From Crambe crambe (taxonomy: Eukaryota; Porifera; Demospongiae; Poecilosclerida; Crambeidae): a stretch of 64,000 nucleotides of DNA. A program made the position numbers and the translations under genes. The DNA lies in the NCBI GenBank assembly GCA_963924555.1, contig OZ004581.1, positions 2,728,001 through 2,792,000 on the forward strand, written 5' to 3'. Under the pieces are notes generated by a model. The model saw nothing but the letters and a program-made list of their open reading frames with translations. It was not told the origin of the DNA and did no database searches. This document shows, piece after piece, positions 49,930 to 60,100 of this stretch (positions within the stretch are counted from its first letter, which is position 1; each line of letters begins with the position of its first letter).

Positions 49930-51175
49930 GGGTGTATACAATCGGTGGACTGGACTACTGGACTGGACTACTGGACTGCCCTTTCACCTGGCACATGCAA
50001 AATTATAGAAGTGTAGCTGCGTTTGTTTACCACTAGAAGTGCATATCCTGCATACCTCTGAATGACACTTATTGTCTTGCACAAAAAATGGTAAGGCCAT
50101 AGAATCTACTAGATGAAAGTATATGTTTGCTGCTTGTATACATGTAAGAACTAGCAAATAAATTTGCTACTAGTTGGAAATTTATAGTCAAGCTCTACCC
50201 TCCCCTCCAGTCCAGTGGTCCAGTCAGACACCCAGATACAGGTGGTATCACTGGTGCATGGTAGCTTTGAACCTGTATGTACTTCCTAGGATAGTTTTGT
50301 ATGGGGAGGGAGGGAGGGAAGTGGAATGGAGTGGAGGGTAGAGTTTGACTAAATTTGAATATGTAGCTTTTACAAGTGGCAAACATACCTTCATCTTGTA
50401 GCTATAGATTGTAGCTATGGCCTTACCATTTTTTGTGCAAGACAACAAGTATCATTCAGAGGTATGCAGGATGATATGCACTTCTAGTGGTAAATAAATT
50501 ACTAGTGTAGCTACCAGTAATTACTGCAATTACTAATTACATCTTCCCTCATCAGTTCGCATGCCTAATTGCAGTAGTTTATAATTGCACTCCTACATCT
50601 GAGCATGTGCAGACTAAATGATTCTTGTTGTCTTGCGCAAAAAATGGTAAGGCCATACAATCTATAGCTACAAGATGAAGGTATGTTCGCCGCTTGTAAA
50701 AGCTATCCAAATTTAGTCAAATTCTACCCTCCCCTCCATTCCACTTCCCTCCCTCCGCCGAACAAAACTATCCTAGGAAGTACACACAGGTTCAAAGCTA
50801 CCATGCACCAGTGACACCACCTGTATCTGGGTGTCTGACTGGACCACTGGACTGGAGGGAGGGAAGTGGAATGGAGGGGAGGGTAGAGCTTGACTATAAA
50901 TTTCCAACTGGTAGCAAATTTATTTATTTTATGCTAGTTCTTACAAGCAGCAAACATATACCATCATCTATGTAGTAGATTCTATGGCCTTACCATTTTT
51001 TGTGCAAGACAACAAGTGTCATTCAGAGGTATGCAGGATGATTATGCACTTCTAGTGTAGACAAATTACTAATGTAGCTACACAGCTACACTTCTATAAT
51101 TTCGCATGTGCCACAGTCCAGTAGTCCAGTCCAGTAGTCCAGTCCAGTAGTCCAGTCCACCGATTGTATACACCC
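49930..51175. mobile_element. Giant foldback DNA element, 1246 bp, with 9-bp target duplication
   Basis: Begins GGGTGTATACAATCGGTGGA and ends with its complement TCCACCGATTGTATACACCC. TGTTAGGCG directly flanks both sides (49921-49929, 51176-51184). Nearly the whole element folds on itself: blocks such as ATGGTAAGGCCATAGAATCT and TTCAGAGGTATGCAGGATG occur several times in both directions. Tandem GGACTGGACTACT units sit at both tips. No reading frame of note, so it moves, if at all, with help from another transposase. A 9-bp duplication fits Mutator- or Merlin-like families. Confidence 0.9.
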
Positions 51176-51184
51176 TGTTAGGCG

Positions 51185-51785
51185 AGACTAATCATCGTTG
51201 AAATAACCAAACTGTTTGTTATATTCACCAAAAATATAGTGTCATTATGACAGATTTCAAATGATTAACCTCACCTAACTAAGTAGGTTTGTTAAAATAA
51301 CAATTTTGTTTTTGCAGTGTATTAATTCCACTTGCACTGAGAAGAGCTAATGCTCCACATGACTCTATTGATATCACTAATGTTCACATCTCTGGAGTCA
51401 GCAAACATTTAACCCTCCAGACCCTTTCTGCATAAATTATGCACTTTCTAGTAGCTAAGCCTGAGAGAGATGGTGAACTAGCTCCACTATACTAAGGAAT
51501 TCAATGATTGCATCACAAGTAAAATATTGTCCACACATCTGGTACATTACTTGAATAAGCTCTTGCAGCTGTGTGAAGAATAGCTTGTCAGACTCACATA
51601 GACTGCCTGGGACCGAGGCTAGCCTGTCACGGATCACATGCACAGTGATTCTTAATTATTTACAACGCGCGTGCGCATTGGAGCGCCTTTAGCCCCACCC
51701 TAATTAATTTAGGTCGCGTCGGCGTCTGATCTATTGTGGTAGATTGCAAAGAAAACCAAAGACAGTGATTGAAGTAAAGGCCGTA
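51185..51785. promoter_or_regulatory. Upstream region of LITAF-like gene 1
   Basis: An NRF1-like palindrome GCGCGTGCGC is at about 51667-51676, 110 bp before the start. A short open stretch on the minus strand (51643-51455) is partly a CCTCGGTCCCAGGC repeat. TAGATTGCAAAGAA and the run up to the start codon are shared with gene 2 (57094-57128). Confidence 0.5.
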
Positions 51786-54700
51786 ATGTCGGAGTCAAAA
51801 AAGATCGATGTAAGTCAGAGGCAATGTAGTTAGCGCTAACTAGACAACCTACTGCGATGGAAGCGAAGGGGGACATGACCGCCTGACCCCACACCAGGAC
51901 CAGGCCTTAATAAGGGGATTTGGATAAGCTAAGCTCTCAAGATTGATCATTGATCATAGCTATTTGCAACTGATATAGTTTCAGCCTCATAGCCAGTATC
52001 ATAATGCACCCACTGGTGGGGAAGAAATTTCACTTTTTTTGTTAAGCACTCCTTGTCCATGGCCATTTCTTGTACCATGATATTTGAAGCTCCAAATCTT
52101 CTCTCAGTTTCTCAAACTGTGAACTTTGATTTCAGCATGAAGTGCTCCCATTTTCAGCTGTTATAAGTAAGCTAAATTTTCATATCTTTCAGTAAAAATA
52201 GAATTAGAAGCTTGTACTCTCCAAGATTCTGAAGCCAGGTTCTATTATGGTAGGCACTTAGTATCTTGTTTGCAAACATTACCACTACTGAGGCATTCAT
52301 CATTAGCACATGCCATACACTGTGTATTGCATATTTAAGAAATGCTCTCTGTAAACACTTGACTGAGGTATAAATTTGCATACCTATACTGTTTACAGGG
52401 AACATTCCTTTGGTATACAGTACACGCTCTTGTTTTACAGTGGCTCAGTTCAGAGGAGGTACGACACGAGTGCGCCTTTGCTGAGCTGGCAAGTCAAAAA
52501 AGATCATGACGTAACGCCAATTACTAGAATTCCGTGCATGTGACTTTCTTATTAAGCGATCGCGCGAAATTGCCAGCTATTAAAGTAAACTCAACTCCCA
52601 TGGATAGGAGCGATAGACATTTGCATTCCACCTGAGACCAACGATGCGGAAGGATCTATATTATTGGCCATCTTCTGTGGTAGACTCCCTAGCTCTCGAT
52701 TCCCAAGCTCTACTCTCTCTAGCTCTCTGAGTGCAAGAAATATCCAAAAGTCACGTGTGAAGAATCCTAGAGGGCGATTACGTCATGGTTTTTGACTTGC
52801 CAGCTCAGCAAAGGCACACTCGTGTCGTACCTCCTCTGGGCTCAGTTAGAGTGCTTCTCTGGTAAGGTCCTTTAGATTATACTCGAAATTTTGCCTCAAA
52901 TTCTTATCCCCAGATTTTCACTTTTCTCCCCTTGCCTCGTAACCAGGCCTTATAAATAAGGGCCTGGTATCTACTGCTTGCACATGTTCTGGTTTTTCAC
53001 ACTTTTCTGCACTTTTGGAGATTTTAGGATACGTAAATGTCACAATAATTGGGCGGGGCCTTCTTTCTATGACGACCAGTTGGTAGTAAGCAATAATGGC
53101 AACTGCTGAAGGTGTTTCTCCAGCAGCTAAGTGCTAATTTGATGACTCGTTCATTGCCGCAGGAGCACGCACAGAAAAGTACGACTCTGTAGCCAAGTTC
53201 TCCTTGGAAGCAGACTTTGAAGAGGTGATTATGGAGCCATTCTCAATCGTTGCTACGATTCATTCTTGAATGAGCAAACCTTAGCGATCTTTGATAACGC
53301 TCATTACTGAACCCGCCACTGGCTCCACCTCCATCACGTTTACCCTTGGATTCATCAGAAGGTTTGACGGCGATTTTTAGAGGGCCGCTCTTTATTCTGG
53401 GGTCGTGCACATGCAAACAGTGAGATACCAGGCCCTTATTTATAAGGCCTGGGTACGAGGCTAACTTCTTCCCCTGTAATACTCACACAACAATAAAGTG
53501 TATTTCATTTAAAACTATTAGAAAGTATGCTTTAACTCTAGTTGATGGAGAAACATGGCAACTACTCTCTTTTTTCCAAAAGGAGGATTGGTTTTAATCT
53601 TTATTAAATCAGATGCAGTGGGACATTTTAGCTTGTCTAGGAGACTAGGAATATCAAGACTCTCATCTGATTCATCACTATGCCACATAACATGTATCTA
53701 AATTTCAGCTATGTATTGGCACTCATAATTCTCAAAAATCTCCCTATTATTCCTGGAAGATTCTCATATTCCCAAGCACACATAAAATTATGCCGGCATA
53801 ATCAGGCAGGCATTAAGGGGTTAACATGATGAGCCTATAGTCCCATGTCCATTAATGCGTTGTCATTGTTGTGGATCATTTTTCATAGGATGCCCCTCCT
53901 CCATATCAAGGGCCTCCTGGTGCTTATCCCCCACAGCAGGGAGGAGCACCTCCTGGCGCATACCCCCCTGGACCACCTCCTGGTGCTTATCCCCCACAGC
54001 AGCAAGCAGCTACGTCTACTACTGTCATCACTCAACAGGTATGAAAGGTTGATCCCTCAACCTTTGAGGGATCAAGAAAAGTTAATTAAGGGACTATTAA
54101 CATTATTTGTATATTTATTCTTATCATTCAGGCTGTGATCACCAGTGTAAGGTTTGCAGATGTACCCATCCAGTGTCGCTGCCCCAATTGCCATAATGAT
54201 GTGACCTCAAATGTGACCCTCGTTAATGGGATGATGGTCTACTTAGCCATGCTCATAGTGCTTCTACTTGGATTTTGGCTGTAAGTTGAATCAAAATTCC
54301 ATCCTTAATGTACTTGCTAACACTTGAATCACTGTGTACTGATAATGAGTGATAGTTGTCCTGCACTTGTTACCATTAGAACAATAGGTAGAAGTGAGAA
54401 AGGCAAATGAAATCCATAAACAAGGGTAACATTCTACCCATTCCAGTGCCATTCTACCCCACCCTTGTTATTAATGACACAGTGACGTAAAACCAGCCTT
54501 ACCTGTGATTTGGTCCTTGAAGACTTTAATAAACAACCTAACTGCTTATAATATTATTCTTCTTTGTCAAAGTTCAGATTCTCTGCCACAATTAAATAAG
54601 CTGAATGCCAGTCACCTAAATGCTTAACGATCCTTTAAAGTGGTTACTATCAGACAATACTTATGTGTGGGGTATGGAATTTTTATTTGCCTTATCAAGT

Positions 54701-54911
54701 GAATGGTGTACTCTCTTGGAGTCTTCCCAATTGTTCGTATACTGGCTTATATAGTGATAGCTAGCCTACACATTATTTAGGTATTGAATTATTTTTTTTT
54801 AATCGCAGGGGTTGCTGTCTGATCCCTCTGTGTATTGATTCCCTGAAGGACGCTGAGCACACTTGTCCTGTGTGCAACTACCAACTTGGAAGATATGAAA
54901 GACTTAAGTAA
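51786..54911 (+). CDS. LITAF-like protein 1 (141 aa, 4 exons)
   Basis: Exons 51786-51809, 53889-54038, 54132-54280, 54809-54911. The first encodes only MSESKKID. Exon 2 is Pro/Gly/Gln/Tyr-rich with a PPPY word (PPxY, binds WW-domain ubiquitin ligases in mammalian LITAF). Exons 3-4 form the LITAF domain: CRCPNCHNDV, then a hydrophobic stretch (MVYLAMLIVLLLGFWLGCCL), then CIDSLKDAEHTCPVCNYQLG. The two CxxC pairs bind zinc and the hydrophobic part inserts in the endosomal membrane from one side. Length is usual for the family. Gene 2 is a tandem duplicate. Known members act in endosome-lysosome sorting; the role here is inferred. Confidence 0.92.
52451..52838. mobile_element. MITE, 388 bp, CAGAGGAGGTACGACACGAG ends, 9-bp target duplication
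   Basis: The left arm CAGAGGAGGTACGACACGAG continues through TGCTGAGCTGGCAAGTCAAA and pairs with the right end for about 65 bp. GGCTCAGTT stands at 52442-52450 and 52839-52847. In intron 1 of LITAF-like gene 1. Confidence 0.88.
52934..53461. mobile_element. Inverted-repeat element with CCAGGCC ends
   Basis: GCCTCGTAACCAGGCCTTAT, then AAATAAGGGCCTGGTATC, pairs with GATACCAGGCCCTTATTT, then ATAAGGCCTGGGTACGAGGC. The interior (~400 bp) has no gene I recognise. In intron 1 of LITAF-like gene 1. Confidence 0.8.
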
Positions 54912-55130
54912 ACCAAAGGGAAAGATTTTCATATTAAGTAAAGAATGTACGTGTCATTAGTTTAGAGAAGTGTAGCTATAATTTACTTGAACGATGTGCA
55001 ATGTTTTTTAACCCTATAATCTGCATGTACATACACGCGCGTGCGCAGCTTTTGGACCGGCACGTTCACATCACGTGATCTCAATTATGCGCGCGCATGC
55101 GCTTCCTCCCACGAGACAGCTACAGAGACC
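54912..55130. other. 3' flank of LITAF-like gene 1
   Basis: Two NRF1-type palindromes (GCGCGTGCGC near 55038, GCGCATGCGC near 55092) stand here, although no start codon of a recognised gene follows directly. Confidence 0.45.
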
Positions 55131-56826
55131 TAGACGTACAGAGGATTTCACGATCTTTGCAACGGGAAAGCCAAAAGAGGAAGTAATTCAAACCTACTGA
55201 TTGGTCAATTCCTCATATTGATCATGTGACTGGCTTTTGGCTACTACACAAATTCATCAAAGTCGTGCCTTGTAGTGAAAGAAGAAAAGTTGGCAGAGGC
55301 AAGAGCCATTTTTGATGGGTCGGGGATCTCAATTACATCCGAGGGTCACAATTATCTGGGTGCTGCAATCGGTATAGAGAGCTTTGTGAAGAACTATGCA
55401 GCTGACAAAGTGCAAGCGTTCCTGGAAGAAATCGATAAGTTGACCACTATTGCTGCCACTCAACCTCATGCCGCCTACTCTGCCCTCACTCATGGTCTCT
55501 CCAGCAAATGGACCTATCTCTCGAGAACAATACCAGACATTTCAAGCATTCTACAACCAATTGAACAAAAACTGCACCGTGAATTCCTACCATCAATCAC
55601 TGGGCAAAATCCATTCAATCAAAACGAGAGAAACCTGATGGCCTTACCAGTTCGCCTTGGGGGATTGGCAGTCAAGAACCCAGCAGAAAACTGTTCCAGC
55701 TTTGAAAACTCAAACTTTGTAACTGCCCCATTGAGGAAGCTGTTACATGAGCAATCTGAGACCCTTCCATATCAATCGTTGTGCGATCAGATAGAGGCTA
55801 AGAATGAGGTGAAGAAACGAATAAGACAAGCCCAAGAGGAGGCCTCAACAAATCTAACTGACGCCCTTCCGGCACCCCTACAACGTGCTGTGAATATCGC
55901 AAAGGAAAAGGGTGCATCAAGCTGGCTCACAACTCTTCCAATCGCTGAGCATGGTTTCAGTCTCCACAAGGGTGATTTTAGGGATGCTTTGTGTCTGCGT
56001 TATGATTGGAAGCCTAAGGGGCTCCCCTCTAGGTGTGTGTGTGACAAAGCCTTCACAGTGGAGCATTCTCTGAGTTGTCCTCGTGGGGGTTTTCCCTCCT
56101 TACGGCACAATGAGTTAAGGGACATTACAGCAAAGTGTATGAGCGAGGTGTGTCACAATGTGGGGGTTGAACCTCCACTTCAGCCCCTAACTGGTGAGGC
56201 TATGAGCTACAGAACAGCTAACATTGAGGATGGGGCTCGCCTTGACATCATGGCCCAAGGGTTCTGGGGAGGTGATAAAGTGCGTGCATTTTTTGACGTA
56301 CGGGTATTTAACCCTTTCGCACACACCTATCAAAATCAATCTCTCACTGCTACCTTCCGCAAGCACGAGCAGGAAAAAAGAAGAGCTTATGACCAGAGAA
56401 TACGGGAGGTTGAACACAGCTATTTTTCACCCCTAGTGTTCACATCCTCTGGTGGAATGGGGCCAACTGCCAAAGTTGTATATAAGAAACTAGCTTCAAT
56501 GCTGGCAATGAAACAAAACAGACCTTATAGTCAAACGATGGATTGGCTGAGGTGCACCCTAAGTTTTTCCCTCCTAAGGTCTGCTATCATGTGCCTGCGT
56601 GGATCAAGATCTCGTGCTGGTCAGCCCGCTCACCACAATCTGGAACTGGATGGGGGCACCATAGATCGGGCAATCAATGACAGCAGATTGGCCTGTTCGC
56701 AAGACACTGCTTGACTTGTAACTCACCTTAATTTCATTGTTTTATCAGTTCAGTTTAATGATATTCACTATAAAAGGAAAAAAAAAAAAAAAAAAAAAAA
56801 AAAAGATCGTGAAATCCTCTGTACGT
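55131..56826 (+). mobile_element. 5'-truncated LINE (R2/NeSL/HERO-like, restriction-type endonuclease), flanked by inverted 23-bp repeats
   Basis: The LINE part starts near 55250 inside the reverse transcriptase (KSCLVVKEEKLAEAR) and ends in a poly(A) run at 56778-56804. ACGTACAGAGGATTTCACGA at 55133 is repeated as complement TCGTGAAATCCTCTGTACGT at 56806-56825, so the flanks are inverted rather than direct, which is unusual for a LINE. Confidence 0.75.
55275..56714 (+). CDS. LINE ORF: RT thumb, CCHC zinc knuckle and restriction-like endonuclease (479 codons)
   Basis: One open frame. Residues 1-110 look like the end of the RT domain. Residues ~253-267 carry C-x-C-x7-H-x4-C (CVCDKAFTVEHSLSC), which in R2-type elements precedes the endonuclease. 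Next come the RHN motif (LRHNELRD, ~276) and the nuclease core (ARLDIMAQ ~320 and FFDVRVFNPFA ~339, PD-D/ExK-like with Leu in place of Pro). The RT active site is missing by truncation, so the copy cannot move alone, yet the rest is intact. It sits between the two LITAF-like genes on the same strand. Confidence 0.82.
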   Translation: MKEEKLAEARAIFDGSGISITSEGHNYLGAAIGIESFVKNYAADKVQAFLEEIDKLTTIAATQPHAAYSALTHGLSSKWTYLSRTIPDISSILQPIEQKLHREFLPSITGQNPFNQNERNLMALPVRLGGLAVKNPAENCSSFENSNFVTAPLRKLLHEQSETLPYQSLCDQIEAKNEVKKRIRQAQEEASTNLTDALPAPLQRAVNIAKEKGASSWLTTLPIAEHGFSLHKGDFRDALCLRYDWKPKGLPSRCVCDKAFTVEHSLSCPRGGFPSLRHNELRDITAKCMSEVCHNVGVEPPLQPLTGEAMSYRTANIEDGARLDIMAQGFWGGDKVRAFFDVRVFNPFAHTYQNQSLTATFRKHEQEKRRAYDQRIREVEHSYFSPLVFTSSGGMGPTAKVVYKKLASMLAMKQNRPYSQTMDWLRCTLSFSLLRSAIMCLRGSRSRAGQPAHHNLELDGGTIDRAINDSRLACSQDTA

Positions 56827-57128
56827 ACGTACGTAGACAGGCCGGCAAGTGCAAAGAGGGTGTGGTCCCCACTGAACAGCCGCTGATTGGTAAAGGGTCG
56901 GCCCGCGAGAAGGTGTGGCCGGTCCTGCTGTTGCAACTTCTAAAGTCTCTTGGGTGCAGCCATGAAAGTTGCGTAATTTTAATTAGAATAGTATTCCGTA
57001 AATGGGCGCTGCAATGATTGTAAAACCTCGAAAAACCGGGAGCATTTAATGTTTCATATCCACGGAGTGCTCTAGCTGTTTTAGCTTATTGTGATAGATT
57101 GCAAAGAAGTGATAAAAGTAGAGCTGTA
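56827..57128. promoter_or_regulatory. Upstream region of LITAF-like gene 2
   Basis: The last ~40 bp before the start (GATAGATTGCAAAGAAGTGA) match the region before gene 1. The rest carries a CGTACGTACGTA run and no gene. Confidence 0.4.
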
Positions 57129-60100
57129 ATGTCGGAGTCAAAAAAGATTGATGTAAGTCAGAGTTTCACATAGTCATATTAAAATAATGAGCAGTCCTGC
57201 ACATTGGTGGGGAAGGTATGTGAGCAGCCTGACTTTTTTGCCCACTATAATTACTTGTCCATGGCCATCTCTTGTAGCTACCATGATATCTGAAGCAGGA
57301 TTCATTCCAAATCTTCTCTCAGTTCCTCCAACTGTGAACTTTGATTTCAGTATGAAGTGCTCCCATTTTCGGTATTCACCGTATTATAATTATAAGTAGC
57401 TAGCTAATGCCATAGTACCACCCTGGGATTCATAGGCTAGTTGAAAATTTCGCGGGCACTCCGTGTTATGGTTTGTGACCAAGAAACTTACCTGGTTATG
57501 TGGGTGGCAACGGGCTGCGTGGTATATTAGGAGGCGTGTACGTAGCTGCTCTCAAGTTCTACAAGGAAACTGCAAGCAGTGGTTAGTATTAATAACTTTG
57601 CATGCACAATTTCAATTAGTTCAATGGCTCAACTCCGTGGTCTAGAAAACTAGAAGCAAATTCATCGGAGGAATGGTAGTGTTCATAACTTAATTACTCT
57701 TGTCTTGTGCTTATTATCTTAGTTCTGTGAGTAGAATCATTCCTCTTGCATAGCATGTCGAGTGGCATTAGATGCATGTTAGCTACTGCATTCATGGGAG
57801 GAAGGAAAGTATCGACTATGTACAAGTATGTTGTAACCTCCACCATTGCACTCCATTCCAGATATCCTGGTCACTCTACAGTTCATGCCGTGTCAATATC
57901 ATTTATAGACTGCAACATTGACCATAAAATTGTTCTGGCATTTGCATGCTGGAGAAGCTCCTGTGTCTCTCTAGTATCAGTTCCATCAGAAGTGCCAGCA
58001 AAATTTGTGTTGGTAACTCTGATAACTCATTTTCATAGCATCTTGGCATTGCTTGAAGTTCATTGACAATTTTGATGGTACAGTATAATTATATTATCAG
58101 CAACTCTGCATCACTAACTCTAGTACATGCAAATCTGAGAGTAGCTTCCTCAGCTGATGAAAAGGAGAGGAAGAAGAGTCCATCACATCACAGTCCAGAG
58201 TCCTAGCTTTTACACTGTCCCATATCCTCTACATTGCACACCATGCAGTTCTAGGCTTTTCAGTTCTCTGAATTGCCCCTTGAAGGATTTCAAGCTTCTG
58301 GCTTCCTTGTGAATGACCAGGAAGTGAAGAGAGAGACCTAGGGCTTCCAATATAGTGCTTCTTTCGGGTCAGAGTAGGAATCTGTGGCTGATTAAGAAAC
58401 GTTATTGTGAAAAGCAGTCAGGGCTTTCCTTGTCAGTAGAGATATAGCTAAGTCAACTGGGCCATTCTTTCTCTGGGATTTTTGCCTCCCGCAGCGTCCT
58501 CTCAAACTTCTTGAAGTATAACTCTGGTAGTTTGGAATCTCTCCATGGTTCTCAACACGTTTCTGTAGTCTTCTTTTTTTGTCTCTTTCTGCATCCACCA
58601 CTAATGCTTGCTGTGCAGTGTTGAATACAGATCAAAAGTAATAATGCAAGCACGTGCAAGCACAATAGTAATATCATGATAGTGATGTATAATTAGAATA
58701 ATCATAATGATAAGTTCAAGGTTCAGTCCAGTATTCCACATCTCCCTTTCTTAGTACCGTAAGTAATTTGGCATATCTGCCGAGTTGCCGGTTTGAGAAC
58801 GAGTAACAATACGGCGGGGAGTAGCAGCTGCAGAATGTGGAGAGGGGATATGGTTTGAATTGCTAGGTTGACTGTCCGAGTTGGTTCCAGTGGATTCCTC
58901 TGACGTTGCTGTAGGAGCTGAAACAGTTTGGGCTGATTCCCTTGAAGGTGATTCTGGGACGACTCGGATATGGCTCCTGTTACGGCGTATGTTCCCTGAT
59001 GGCACCTCCACATGATAAGACCGTGGTGCACCAGTCACACTCCTGACAGTGCCACACACTGGCTCTGAGCTAGTTCCAGTCGTCACCCACACCTCCGTAT
59101 CATCTGGGATAGCCACTGAGTCACGGACCCGGTAACGTGTATCATAATTAGCTTTCTGCTTAGCTTTGTACTCTGCATTTTGCTTCCTGAATGCTGCCAG
59201 ATCTGGCCACCTCGGGGTGAGCTGTTTGCTGGTCTGGGGAACAGTGCTTCTGATTTGCCTCCCCATAAGGAGTTCTGCAGGGCTGAGACCACACCACGGG
59301 AAGGGAGTAGAGCGATAAGACAGTAATGCAATAAAGGGATCACTAGAGCTAGTTAGAAGTCTTTTTGCTGTCTGAACCCCTCTTTCTGCCTGTCCATTAC
59401 TCTGAGGATAGTAGGGACTACTGGAGGAATGCTGAAACCCATACTCTGCAGCAAAGGAAGCAAACTCACCAGAAGCATACTGGGGTCCGTTGTCGTTCCT
59501 GACAATTTCAGGAATGCCATGACGAGCGAAAGCTTCTTTGTAGCTACGTATACTGTGCAGCCTCCTCAGAATACTTCAAAGCTTCTGTACGTAGCTTGAA
59601 TTCCTCTAACCTCAGGAACCATTCCTCATCTACTTTCTCCTCTGTGCCTCCTTGTTTACCTTCAGTCCCTCCTGTTGTTCTCTTTCTTCTTGCTTCTCCC
59701 TTTTTAGCTCCTCTTGTCACTGTGCCCATCTTGCTCGTTCTTCCTCCAGTTGATTTCGCTGATGCTCCAAAAGTTGTTGCATTGCAACCAAAAAATCTAT
59801 GTTGATATCTCCCAGTCTTCTGTCTAGGAGACTAGGAACATTAAGACTCTCATCATATTCATCACTAGCCACAAAATAATTATGTATCTAAATTTCAAAA
59901 ATTAGCTATTGGCACTCATGATTCTCAATAATCTCCCTATTATTCCTGGAAGATTCCCAAGCACCCTATAATTCTCAAAATTATGCCAGCATAATCAAGC
60001 AGGCCTGATCAACATTTAGGGGTTACTGACTGTCACATGATGAGCCTATACTCTGTATCCTTATAGTATTGTCATTGTTTTTCATAGGATGCCCCTCCTC

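Noticed and set aside
51305-51435. Short plus-strand frame after TTTTGCAG ending in a stop
   Set aside because: Could be a last exon, but no upstream exon or family match was seen.
51455-51643. 62-codon minus-strand frame (LFFTQLQELIQVMYQMCGQ)
   Set aside because: Looks protein-like but has no ATG, part is the CCAGGC repeat, and no neighbouring exon was found.
57746-58066. 106-codon plus-strand frame
   Set aside because: No ATG start, no recognisable motif, inside an intron with inserted sequence.
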